Below are positions 55,684 to 63,844 of a stretch of DNA of 64,000 bases, piece after piece (position 1 is the stretch's first letter; each line of letters begins with the position of its first letter). Where the stretch lies: the NCBI GenBank assembly GCA_025966315.1, contig JAOPUZ010000022.1, positions 1-64,000 on the forward strand. The letters run 5' to 3'. The position numbers and the translations under genes were made by a program. The notes under the pieces are model-generated. The model had not been told where the DNA came from. It made no database searches and saw only the letters and a list, made by a program, of their open reading frames with translations. Origin of the DNA: Frankiales bacterium (GTDB lineage: Bacteria > Actinomycetota > Actinomycetes > Mycobacteriales > Jatrophihabitantaceae).

Positions 55684-56975
55684 TCCTGCTTGTCATGCTG
55701 GTGACCGTCCTGCTGATCATCAGTCGACGGTTGCCCACTCTCATCGGTCTGGTCTTGCTGGCCGTCGTCGTTGCCTTCCTCGGCGGGGCGCCGGTGACGG
55801 GCGCGCACAGTGTCTCCGACGGCGTGATCGCGGCCGGGTCGATAGCGCTCGCCTCGACGATGATCGCCATTCTGCTCGGCTCCTGGCTGGCCGCGATCAT
55901 GGAAGAGACCGGGATCGCCACCACTCTCGTACGCAAGATCGTCGAGTTGGGTGGGGAAAGCCCGTACTTCGTCGCGTTGGGCATGTTCATAGCGGCGACG
56001 CTGGTCGGCATGGTCACCGGGTCGGCTCCGGCTGCGATGCTGGTCGGCTTGGTAGGCATACCGACCATGATCGCGGTCGGACTGCCACCGACGACTTCGG
56101 TCGGCGTGATCCTGATGGGCATGGCGGCCGGCGAGCCACTCATGCAGACCGACTGGCAGTTCTACGTGACGACCACCCACGTGCCGCTGTCGACAGTGCG
56201 CAGCTTCGGCCTGAGCGTGTTTCCGATAGGGATAGCGGTCGGGATCGCGTTCGTGCTCATCGAGAGTTGGCGCCGAGGCCGGGTGCGCGCCTGGGCCCTC
56301 GCGGTCGACGCGCCGATCGAGTCCCATGACGAGCCACCGGCCGAGCCGGTCCAGCGCCGTCGGGTGAGCGACGCGCCGTGGTACTCGCTGCTGGCCCCGA
56401 TCGTGCCGATCGTGTTCGCCCTGGGCTTCGACGTAGCGATCACAACGTCGCTACTGCTCGGCGTGGTGTACGCCTTGATCACCACCACGCATCCGAAGCA
56501 ATGGAGCCAACGCGGCCTCAAGACCGCCTACCGCGGCGTGGAAATCGCCGGACCGGCTCTGCTGCTCTACGTGGCGATCGGCATGATCCTGGCCTCGGTG
56601 CAGCTGCCGACCACGGTGGCCAAACTCAAGCCGTACACGTCGGTGCTCGAGCTGCACAACGTGGTGATCTTCGTGGTCGTGCTGGCCATCCTTGTCCCGC
56701 TGGCGCTATACCGCGGTCCATTGAACCTGCACGGCATGGGCGCCGGGATCGCCAGCGTGCTGATCGCCAGCAAGGCCTACGCCCCGGCGACGGTCCTGGG
56801 CATGTTCTGGGGCTTCAACACGGTGCAGACGGCCTCGGACCCGACGACGTCGCAGGCGGCCTGGGGCGCCGGCTATGCCGGGGTCCGAACCGAGCAGGTG
56901 ATGGCTCGCACGTTGCCCTACACCTGGATCCTGTCGATCGCCATCACCGTCGTCACGGCAATCCGCTTCTTCTAA
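55671..56975 (+). CDS. Permease, probable carboxylate/gluconate-type transporter
   Basis: This 434-residue protein has about 11 hydrophobic segments, with GIVILLVMLVTVLLIISRRL at the start, MVTGSAPAAMLVGLVGIPTM and GMAAGEPLMQTDWQFYV in the middle, and NTVQTASDPTTSQAAWGAGY near the end. Repeated re-entrant, Gly/Ser/Thr-rich segments fit the ion transporter superfamily (GntP/CitM-like) that imports sugar acids and dicarboxylates. Its presence next to gluconokinase supports uptake of a gluconate-like acid as the pathway substrate, but the precise cargo is inferred. Confidence 0.75.
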   Translation: MGIVILLVMLVTVLLIISRRLPTLIGLVLLAVVVAFLGGAPVTGAHSVSDGVIAAGSIALASTMIAILLGSWLAAIMEETGIATTLVRKIVELGGESPYFVALGMFIAATLVGMVTGSAPAAMLVGLVGIPTMIAVGLPPTTSVGVILMGMAAGEPLMQTDWQFYVTTTHVPLSTVRSFGLSVFPIGIAVGIAFVLIESWRRGRVRAWALAVDAPIESHDEPPAEPVQRRRVSDAPWYSLLAPIVPIVFALGFDVAITTSLLLGVVYALITTTHPKQWSQRGLKTAYRGVEIAGPALLLYVAIGMILASVQLPTTVAKLKPYTSVLELHNVVIFVVVLAILVPLALYRGPLNLHGMGAGIASVLIASKAYAPATVLGMFWGFNTVQTASDPTTSQAAWGAGYAGVRTEQVMARTLPYTWILSIAITVVTAIRFF

Positions 56976-57019
56976 AGGCACTTCTTCTTGTTCTCAAGGC
57001 ACTTCTCTAGAGGGAAGAC

Positions 57020-57967
57020 ATGAATCCGCTTCGCTTCGGCGTCCACGTCCATACCCACACCTCGCGCGAGGGCTGGTTCGCAACCTGCCGCACGGCCGAG
57101 GAGTTGGGCTACTCGGTCGTCACCGTGCCCGATCACATCGGGCCCGAGGGCGGGGTGTGGGCCGCGCTGGCCAGCGCCACCGCGGTGACCGAGCGGCTGA
57201 GGGTGGGAACGCTCGTGCTCAACAACGACTACTGGAATCCAGCCGTACTGGCGCGGGAGGCCGCGACGACCGATCTGCTGTCGGGCGGGCGGCTCGAGCT
57301 TGGTATCGGCGCCGGGTGGAACCGGGCCGACTACGCCGCCACCGGAATGGCGATGGACTCCCCCGGTACGCGGATCGCACGGTTGGCCGAGACGGTGCAG
57401 ATCCTGCGATCGGGCTTCGACGGCAAGCCGGTGCACCATTCCGGACGGTTCTTCACCCTCGACGGCGATGCTCCCTGGTGCGCGCCGGCCCAGCAACCAC
57501 TGCCACTGCTGATCGGCGGCGGTGGTCGCAAGGTGCTCACCCTGGCGGGCAGTACAGCCGATATCGTCAGCATCAACCGCAACCTGCGGACCACCAGCGC
57601 AGGTCCGGCGACCGCCGTCCTCGCCGCCCAACAAGGTCTCTACGAGCAGGACCTGCGAGACAAGCTGAGCTGGGTCGCCGCCGGTGCGGCCGGACGGGCA
57701 GTCGCACCGGAGCTGCACACCTTCGTGCTGCGGACCATCGTGACCAATGACCGCCGACGCGCGGCCGAAGACGTCGGCCGGGCCTACGGCATCGGCTCTG
57801 AAGATGCCTTGGCCTCACCGCACTTCTTGATCGGGACGCCCGCGCAGATCGCCGATGACCTGCTGGAACGGCGAGAGCATTTCGGGTTCAGCTACTTCAC
57901 CGTGCGTGAAGAGAGCCTGACCGAATTCGCCGCGGTAATAGCCGAGATCAGCGGGCGCGCAGCATGA
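57020..57967 (+). CDS. LLM-class F420-dependent oxidoreductase
   Basis: This 315-residue TIM-barrel protein has RFGVHVHTHTSREGWFATCR, VVTVPDHIGPEGGVWAALAS, LVLNNDYWNPAVLAREAATT, and GRLELGIGAGWNRADYAATG; the last is the phosphate-binding signature of luciferase-like F420-dependent enzymes. Substrate is unknown; homologues act on sugar phosphates or aldehydes and lactones. It starts at ATG 57020 after GAGGGAAGAC, 45 nt after the permease, and may be the last gene of the operon. An 11-nt repeat, AAGGCACTTCT, flanks the spacer. Confidence 0.88.
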   Translation: MNPLRFGVHVHTHTSREGWFATCRTAEELGYSVVTVPDHIGPEGGVWAALASATAVTERLRVGTLVLNNDYWNPAVLAREAATTDLLSGGRLELGIGAGWNRADYAATGMAMDSPGTRIARLAETVQILRSGFDGKPVHHSGRFFTLDGDAPWCAPAQQPLPLLIGGGGRKVLTLAGSTADIVSINRNLRTTSAGPATAVLAAQQGLYEQDLRDKLSWVAAGAAGRAVAPELHTFVLRTIVTNDRRRAAEDVGRAYGIGSEDALASPHFLIGTPAQIADDLLERREHFGFSYFTVREESLTEFAAVIAEISGRAA

Positions 57968-58423
57968 CGGACGTCGAGATCTCAGCCCTGCGCTGATCAC
58001 GCTGATCACGCTGGCCCTGTGAGCATGCAGTCGCCCGCTGCACTTGACGCGGTGAATGGACACCTTCGCGTTCTGCAACGGCCCCGACGGAATCTCGACC
58101 ACCGCACCCTCAAGCCTCACGTTTTCATTCCTTCACGTAGGTCTGTCTCGCCAGGATGTCGGCCTGCTCGCGCAAGCCGGCAACCGGAAGCGCCGAGAAG
58201 TCAGCACTCATTTTGTCTCCTCCTCCATGTTCGCTGAGGACTGTTGATCGCGTCGCGGGGCGCCGTCACACCATGCCGAAGGGCCTAACTCGGCTGCGGC
58301 GTGTTCCGTCGCTCGGGTCCATCCGAGTCGGGACGGGGTTAGCCGCCCCGCGCGTCTTCGATGAGTTCGCCGGTCGCGGCCAGTCAGTATTGGTGCAGCA
58401 GTCACCGACACTCGGGAGGTCAC
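57968..58423. other. Intergenic region with one possible small gene
   Basis: This 456-nt stretch separates the F420-type gene from the PhnB-like gene. Its only gene-like content is the minus-strand frame at 58125-58211. Downstream of it a further GTG frame begins at about 58120 (RLEGAVVEIPSGPL) but runs antisense into the F420-type gene and is not convincing. The PhnB-like gene promoter should lie at the right end. Confidence 0.4.
58125..58211 (-). CDS. Possible small ORF with strong ribosome site, 28 aa
   Basis: An ATG at 58211 is preceded by GAGGAGGAGACAAA, the strongest ribosome site in the region, and opens a 28-codon frame beginning SADFSALPVAGLREQA and ending in TYVKE. It could be a leader peptide, a small protein, or the 5' end of a truncated gene. 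No family is recognised. Confidence 0.35.
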   Translation of the reverse strand: MSADFSALPVAGLREQADILARQTYVKE

Positions 58424-59338
58424 ATGTCCACGATCACGCCCCACCTTTGGTTCGACACCCAGGCACGAGAGGCAGCCGAGTTCTACGCCGTGGTCTTCCC
58501 GCACTCGTCGGTTACGCACGTGACCACCTTGCATGGCACTCCGAGCGGCGACTGCGACCTGGTCGCGTTCCAGGTGTGGGGGCAGGACTTTATGGCCATC
58601 AGCGCTGGGCCAGAATTCACGATCAACCCGTCGATCTCATTCATCGTCAACTTCGATCCGATTCGGGACGCCAACGCCGCGGCCCTGCTTGATCAGATCT
58701 GGCCACAGCTCGTCGACGGCGGGAAGGTCCTGATGCCGCTCGATGCGTACCCGTTCAGCTCACGCTACGGCTGGGTCCAGGATCGGTACGGCGTGTCCTG
58801 GCAGCTGATGCTGACCAATCCGGCCGGTGAGCCCCGACCGGCGATCATCCCGGCACTGACGTTCGTTGGCGACGTGGCCGGCAAGGCGGAAGAAGCGACC
58901 GACTCCTATCTCGACGTGTTCGCTCAGGCTGCTGGCGGGTCGGAGCGCGGCCAGCTCGTCCGGTATCCCGAGGGCATGGCGCCCGACGTCCCGGGGACGG
59001 TCGTGTTCTCTGACCTCCGGCTCGGTGACACCTGGCTGACGGCCATGGACAGCGCCCGCGAGCACGACTTCGCTTTCAACGAGGCCGTATCACTGGTGGT
59101 GCAATGCTCGGATCAGACGGAGATCGACCGCTACTCGGACCAGCTGTCAGCCGTCCCCGAAGCCGAACAATGCGGCTGGATCAAGGACCGGTGGGGCGTG
59201 TCCTGGCAGATCACCCCGATAGACATGAACGACATGCTCGTGAACGGCACGGACGAACAAGTCGCCCGAGTCACCGAGGCATTCCTGAGTATGAAGAGAT
59301 TCGATGTGGCTACTTTGCGTGCCGCATACTCGGGATGA
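58424..59338 (+). CDS. Duplicated PhnB-like (VOC/3-demethylubiquinone methyltransferase-like) protein
   Basis: This 304-residue protein is two PhnB-like VOC domains in tandem. Copy 1: ITPHLWFDTQAREAAEFYAV, then YGWVQDRYGVSWQLML (about 105-120). Copy 2: IPALTFVGDVAGKAEEATDS, then CGWIKDRWGVSWQITP (about 258-273). Each ends in the typical D-R-x-G-V-S-W-Q pattern. These proteins are often annotated as 3-demethylubiquinone-9 methyltransferases but lack the SAM-binding fold; the function is unknown. ATG 58424 follows GGGAGGT. Confidence 0.9.
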   Translation: MSTITPHLWFDTQAREAAEFYAVVFPHSSVTHVTTLHGTPSGDCDLVAFQVWGQDFMAISAGPEFTINPSISFIVNFDPIRDANAAALLDQIWPQLVDGGKVLMPLDAYPFSSRYGWVQDRYGVSWQLMLTNPAGEPRPAIIPALTFVGDVAGKAEEATDSYLDVFAQAAGGSERGQLVRYPEGMAPDVPGTVVFSDLRLGDTWLTAMDSAREHDFAFNEAVSLVVQCSDQTEIDRYSDQLSAVPEAEQCGWIKDRWGVSWQITPIDMNDMLVNGTDEQVARVTEAFLSMKRFDVATLRAAYSG

Positions 59339-59534
59339 GATGTCGGCGCAGTGCTCGCCGCTCGCACTGACTACGTTGCGGACCGATCCGCATAGGTAAG
59401 GTAATCGCCCTTCGCTCGCACGCCGCAGACCCGATCGAGATCTACGGCGTCAACGCCATCACCGCTCGGGTGCGCGCCGACACGGGCTGACCAGTTCGCG
59501 CCCGCGCCGCCCGGCCCGCTTCGTACCGGCCGGC

Positions 59535-60710
59535 TTAGCCGAGTTCGGCGTAAAGCGCTAAATGCCGATCGACGATGTTAGGCCAGCTCATCGCGGGATA
59601 CACCGCGGCCCGGGCGCGGTTGGCCAGATCGGACAGGTAGGCGGGTGACTTGGAAAGTCGGCAGACCGCCTCGGCAAGGTCAGCGGGCGAATTCCCGTTC
59701 GCGACCAGATCGGGCGAGAGTAGCGACGCCACCTCAGGATTTGCGCCGGACGGGGTCACCAGACAGGGCCGGCCGGAGGCCAAGGCCTCGGCGGTGACGA
59801 GGCCGAAACCTTCGTGCTGTTGGCTCGGCGTGACCACCAAATGCGCTCGCCGATACCAATGCCCGAGGAATGGCTGGTCTACCCGGCCGAGCAGGCGAAC
59901 CGAGTTTTGCAAACCGAGCGCAGCGATCGCGGCTTCAATGACCGGTTGCTGCAGACCGGAACCCGCAACGGCGAGCTTGGCGTTGGGCTGGCGGGCCAGG
60001 ATTTGTGGCATTGCCTGCACGAGCTGCAGCACGCCGGTGTGTGGTACCAACCGGCGGGCGGTGAACAGCAAGGGATACGCGTCCGCGGACCATGACTCGG
60101 CCGGGAAGGAGCCGGGCTGGAATTCGTCGGTGTCGATCCCGCCGGCAATCACGCGGGTGTTGTCACCGGCTTTCGCGCTGAGCTGACGCACCTCGCTGCG
60201 CATGAATTCGCTCAGGGTGATCACCCGGCTGGCGCGGGCCACGACCAGGGCTTCGGCCGCCCGCAGGCCGCCCACTGCAACTCGTTGTAACGGTCTGGGC
60301 AGCGCGTACGAGCCTTGGTGCTCACTCAGCAGCTCACGATAGACGGGAGCGTGCAGGGTGTAGACGTAGCGAGCGCGGCGCAACGCCGGGGCCAGCGTCG
60401 GCACCGGAAAGTGCCCGTGCAGGATCGTCTCGGACTCGTGTCCGCGCAGGGCCTTGCGCACCGCCGCGGTCACGATCAGCGGATACCGTAAGGCGAAACT
60501 CGGATCTCGCTTGCTCGGCGCATCGTGCCGCAAAATTCGGACGCCGTCGAAGCCGGTCTCGTCCGGTGCGTGTTCCTGGTCGACCCGCTTGGCGATGACG
60601 GTGACACCGCAACCGGCTTTTACAAGATGGATCGACAGCTCACGAACGTATCGCTCCAGGCCGCCTATCTTGTCCGGCGCGATCGCGTTGGTGAGCATTA
60701 CGACATGCAT
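59535..60710 (-). CDS. Family 4 glycosyltransferase
   Basis: This 391-residue GT-B enzyme has HVVMLTNAIAPDKIGGLERY at the start, the linker helix region, and the C-terminal nucleotide-sugar-binding motif in VTPSQQHEGFGLVTAEALAS with LVTPSGANPEVASLL after it. GT4 enzymes transfer a sugar from NDP-sugar with retention, often in polysaccharide, glycolipid or glycoprotein synthesis. ATG 60710 follows GGGGGAAG; an in-frame ATG to 60953 adds residues without homology. It is transcribed alone. Confidence 0.9.
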   Translation of the reverse strand: MHVVMLTNAIAPDKIGGLERYVRELSIHLVKAGCGVTVIAKRVDQEHAPDETGFDGVRILRHDAPSKRDPSFALRYPLIVTAAVRKALRGHESETILHGHFPVPTLAPALRRARYVYTLHAPVYRELLSEHQGSYALPRPLQRVAVGGLRAAEALVVARASRVITLSEFMRSEVRQLSAKAGDNTRVIAGGIDTDEFQPGSFPAESWSADAYPLLFTARRLVPHTGVLQLVQAMPQILARQPNAKLAVAGSGLQQPVIEAAIAALGLQNSVRLLGRVDQPFLGHWYRRAHLVVTPSQQHEGFGLVTAEALASGRPCLVTPSGANPEVASLLSPDLVANGNSPADLAEAVCRLSKSPAYLSDLANRARAAVYPAMSWPNIVDRHLALYAELG

Positions 60711-61020
60711 CAGTACTTCCCCCCGTGCCCGGTCTCGACCGACGTCTGAATGGAACAGACGCCGATCGATCCGTATTTTTTGATCCGCCCGCGTGCTCGC
60801 GCTCACGGGGGTTCGATAAGAACCTGACGGCCCCGAGACTAATAACGGGCAAGGTGTTGATTCACCGAGACACGCGGGGCCGCTGTGACGTCGACAGCCT
60901 ATCCCCGAAGCCGAAACTGCGCGCGCCGGAAGAGCACAAAGATCAATAGTCAAGGCCAGACTTACCCCAGCCGTACCAAGTGTTAACTGTCCGTCGGTGG
61001 CAACTGACGGTGAGTAGCGA
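60711..61020. other. Intergenic region upstream of the glycosyltransferase
   Basis: This 310-nt stretch holds the glycosyltransferase ribosome site and presumably its promoter. Minus-strand frames are open but have no ribosome site or domain. No hairpin or repeat was recognised. Confidence 0.4.
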
Positions 61021-61656
61021 CTATGGCGGGCTGATTTCGAAGAAACCTAGCTGTGCGGCTCGACGGCGAGGCTGCCTCGATAGGTGGCCACGCTGAGCAG
61101 CACCAGTCCGCGGACATCGGTTTCCAGATTGGCTGGCGCCGTTTTGACCACAGCAGAGACTGCCGCTCTCATGGCTGATCAGCGACAGGTCGTCCAGGGC
61201 GTCGTAGCGCGCACGCACGGTGCTGCGGCCGGCGGCCTCCCCGAGGCTGACGATCTGCTCCACTCCGAGCAACGTCTGCGCTGGAGCGCGGCCGACCTGG
61301 CGCTCAAAGATAATTGTGTTTCGGGCGGCATTGTTGTGTTGAGCGGCATTGTTGTGTTGAGCGGCACCGTTGTTTCGTGCGGCATTGCTGTCTTGAGCGG
61401 CATTGCTGTCTTGAGCGGCATTGTTGTCTTGGATGGCATCGTTGTTTCGAGCGGCATTGTTGACTTGGGTGGCATTGTTGTTGCCGCGCGCGCCGGTAGC
61501 GTTACTGCGCGCGTCGTCGTAGCTGATCCGCAGCACGCTCAGTTCCCACCTCCGTGGTGAACAGCGCACCTTGAGTTCCAGGTAGGTCGCCTTGTCGGCA
61601 TGATCGACGATCCGGTACCTACGGCGCTCGGCCAGGTCGGAGCCGAACGGCGTCAT
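61021..61656 (-). pseudogene. Gene with hexapeptide repeats and a probable frameshift
   Basis: The frame from ATG 61656 encodes YRIVDHADKATYLELKVRCS and RRWELSVLRISYDDARSNAT, then nine 6-residue Asn-rich repeats (residues 60-113), then TIIFERQVGRAPAQTLLGVE and LDDLSLISHESG. Past about 61165 the residues become odd (Cys, Gln and Arg-rich), whereas the neighbouring frame reads AAVSAVVKTAPANLETDVRG followed by LVLLSVATYRGSLAVEPHS and a stop. That suggests a single-base shift. I do not recognise the family. Its start overlaps the stop of an upstream remnant (ATGA). Confidence 0.55.
61318..61479 (-). repeat. Nine 18-bp repeats encoding NNAAQH-like hexapeptides
   Basis: Residues 60-113 of the 61656 frame consist of nine 6-residue units such as NNAAQD, SNAARN and NNAAQH. 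The 18-bp DNA units are AT-richer than their surroundings because of AAC/AAT (Asn) codons. The unit length preserves frame, so copy number can vary. Confidence 0.9.
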
Positions 61657-61805
61657 TGCGTCGGTGCGGTAAAGAAGGGCGCGATCGGTCCAGCGTCCAC
61701 GCCCGACAGCGAATCCCGTCCCGTTAGCAGGATCTCGTCGGTGTGCGGGTCGAGGAGATCAGCGCCTCCGGGGCCGTCTTGTCGATCCGAGACGCCGTAC
61801 GACCA
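61653..61805 (-). pseudogene. Fragment of an unknown gene
   Basis: A minus-strand frame without a start codon, bounded upstream by a stop at 61806-61808, reads ADLLDPHTDEILLTGRDSLS then GVDAGPIAPFFTAPTQ and ends in TGA overlapping the ATG at 61656. The ATGA junction indicates that it was once coupled to the next gene. The rest of the gene upstream is not visible. Family not recognised. Confidence 0.4.
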
Positions 61806-62020
61806 TCACACCCCGGAACATAGGATCGTCGTCGGTGCCGTGGCGCTCATCGCCGGCGCGCCTGCGCGAGTCGACGCTGGGATCCCTGCGGGCGCTATTC
61901 GGCTCAACGATGCGCTTCGATCACAGCTGTTCTGTGATGCGGTCGAGGATGTGGCCCTGGCAGGGCGCGGCAACGGCGCCACGGCCGGAACGTGGGGCGC
62001 CACCCTGGCCGCCGTCATCG

Positions 62021-62635
62021 TCATCCTGGCCGTGCTACTCGACCGCGCTTGCGCCGGCCGGGTACCGCTGCCGTGGGGATGGCATTGTCGACAAGAACGG
62101 CTGCGATTGCGGCGGCGGTCGCGAGGGTCTCGGTGTTGAGGACTCGGCTGCGGGCCGAGGCACCATCCAGCAGCAACGCCAGTTGTTCGCCGAGCCGTTC
62201 GGGGTTGGTGGCGCCAGCGTCGCGGGCGGTATCGGTAAGCCGCGCGGCAAAGGCTTTCTTGTAGTCGCGGGCGAGTACGCGTGCTGGGTGGCCCGGGTCG
62301 GGGATTTCGACGGCCGCCCCGATGAACGGACACAGGGGCGCATGGACGTCGAAAACGGCGAGGAGGCGTTCGCGAGGTGTGAGGTCGGTGCGGTCGAATA
62401 CTTCGGGCAAGACGTCGGGATCGAATCGGCGTAGATACTCGGCGATCAGCTCGTCCTTGCTGGCGAAGTGCTGGTACAGCGTGCGCTTGGACACTTCGGC
62501 GACCGCGCAGAGCTGGTCCATGCCGGTGCCGTTGATGCCCTGATCGCGGAACAATTGTGTTGACGCGCTCACGATTCGCTCTCGTGCGCCCCTGCCGCGG
62601 CGCAGGCCTCGCGGCCCTTTCTCCAACTCTGTCAC
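62021..62635 (-). CDS. TetR-family transcriptional regulator
   Basis: This 204-residue protein has an N-terminal HTH: ARERIVSASTQLFRDQGING, then MDQLCAVAEVSKRTLYQHFA and SKDELIAEYL. The C-terminal domain is helical with a basic tail. I chose GTG 62635; the open frame extends to 62734 but that segment lies between the divergent promoters. It diverges from the SDR gene at 62761, a likely target. The 126-nt spacer contains an AT-rich TAAGTAGGTAGATCGGTGTA stretch. Confidence 0.88.
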   Translation of the reverse strand: MTELEKGPRGLRRGRGARERIVSASTQLFRDQGINGTGMDQLCAVAEVSKRTLYQHFASKDELIAEYLRRFDPDVLPEVFDRTDLTPRERLLAVFDVHAPLCPFIGAAVEIPDPGHPARVLARDYKKAFAARLTDTARDAGATNPERLGEQLALLLDGASARSRVLNTETLATAAAIAAVLVDNAIPTAAVPGRRKRGRVARPG

Positions 62636-62760
62636 ACGCCCAGCGTAGCCCAGTTGGGTACCGACCGGTGTGCATAGCTTGCGCTTCGCATCCCCGACCC
62701 CTACGGTAAGTAGGTAGATCGGTGTACATAACATCGGCGCGGCAATTGAATGGAGCAGTC

Positions 62761-63495
62761 GTGGGAAAGCTCGATGACAAGGTCGCGGTGATCACAGGCG
62801 GGACAAGCGGTATGGCGCTGGCTGGTGCCAAGTTGTTCGTTGATGAAGGGGCTCACGTCTTCATCTCGGGCCGAGGAAAAGACGCGCTGGACGAAGCCGT
62901 CAAGCTGATCGGCCGGAACGTGACCGGCGTGCAGGGCGATTCGGCCGACCTCGACGATCTGGACCGACTGTTCGAGACGGTCAAGCAGGAAAAGGGCGCG
63001 GTCGACGTGTTGTGGGCAAGTGCCGGGACGGGCGAGCAGGGCAGGCTCGGCGAGATCACCGAGGAGCAGTTCGATGCCGCCTTCTCGCTGAATGCGCGCG
63101 GCACACTGTTCACCGTTCAGAAGGCGCTGCCACTGTTCAACGATGGCGGTTCGATCTTCATGACCGGGTCAAACGCTTCGCTTCGGGGCTACCCCGATTG
63201 GAGTGTGTACGCAGCGAGCAAGGCGGTGCTGCCCGCCTACGCACGGGTGTGGGTGTCCGAGCTGAGGGACCGGAAGATCCGGGTGAACGTGCTGACCCCC
63301 GGCCAGGTCGCCACGCCGATTCTGGAGGCGGTGATGGACGAGCAGATGAAGGCGCAGTTCGAGTCCGTGATCCCGCGGCGAGAGATGGGCCGCCCTGAGG
63401 AGATCGCGTCAGTCGCGTTGTTCCTCGCCTCGGACGACTCGAGCTACGTCAATGGCATGGAGCTGGTTGTCGACGGCGGCACCACCGTGATCTGA
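62761..63495 (+). CDS. Short-chain dehydrogenase/reductase (SDR)
   Basis: This 244-residue classical SDR has the cofactor loop VITGGTSGMALAGAKLF (a TGxxxGxA-like variant with GMA instead of GIG), NAG-equivalent WASAG, catalytic Ser in TGSNASLRG and YAASK (Tyr, Lys), and the usual SDR ending DDSSYVNGMELVVDGGTT. It reduces or oxidises a carbonyl/alcohol with NAD(P)(H). Start is GTG 62761. It is divergent from a TetR gene and probably TetR-regulated. Confidence 0.92.
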   Translation: MGKLDDKVAVITGGTSGMALAGAKLFVDEGAHVFISGRGKDALDEAVKLIGRNVTGVQGDSADLDDLDRLFETVKQEKGAVDVLWASAGTGEQGRLGEITEEQFDAAFSLNARGTLFTVQKALPLFNDGGSIFMTGSNASLRGYPDWSVYAASKAVLPAYARVWVSELRDRKIRVNVLTPGQVATPILEAVMDEQMKAQFESVIPRREMGRPEEIASVALFLASDDSSYVNGMELVVDGGTTVI

Positions 63496-63553
63496 GCGCG
63501 CCAGCAAGACCCCAACGACCAACTGATCCACACACAACAAGGGAACACACGTC

Positions 63554-63844
63554 ATGACCACCATCAGCATCATCGGCTCGGGCAACATGGCCACCGCCAT
63601 CGGCACCCGGGCAGCGAAGCACGGCCACACCATCGAGATCATGAGCCGCAACACCGCCAAGGCTCAGGCGCTCGCCGACCAGATCGGCGACAGAGCCACC
63701 GTCGGCACGTTCGGCGCAAGGCCGGCGGGTGACATCGTCATCGTGGCCGTCCTGCACACCGGCGCGGTTGAAGTGGTCGCGCACTACGGCGATGCGCTGG
63801 CCGGCAAGATCCTCGTCGACATCACCATGAACCGCCCCGGCTAG
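63554..63844 (+). pseudogene. F420H2:NADP oxidoreductase-like gene cut by an IS3-family insertion
   Basis: The frame encodes ISIIGSGNMATAIGTRAAKH (NADP-binding Rossmann start), IEIMSRNTAKAQAL and ILVDIT, then ends MNRPG. Family members continue after DIT with NP and about 100 more residues. The break coincides with the presumed IS left end at 63828, so about half of the gene is missing from this side. The remaining product is a lone Rossmann half, probably inactive. It follows the SDR by 58 nt. Confidence 0.8.

Noticed and set aside
61600-62139. 179-codon plus-strand frame with a hydrophobic stretch
   Set aside because: The start region is antisense to the repeat gene and its end is antisense to the TetR gene; only a middle hydrophobic segment looks protein-like.
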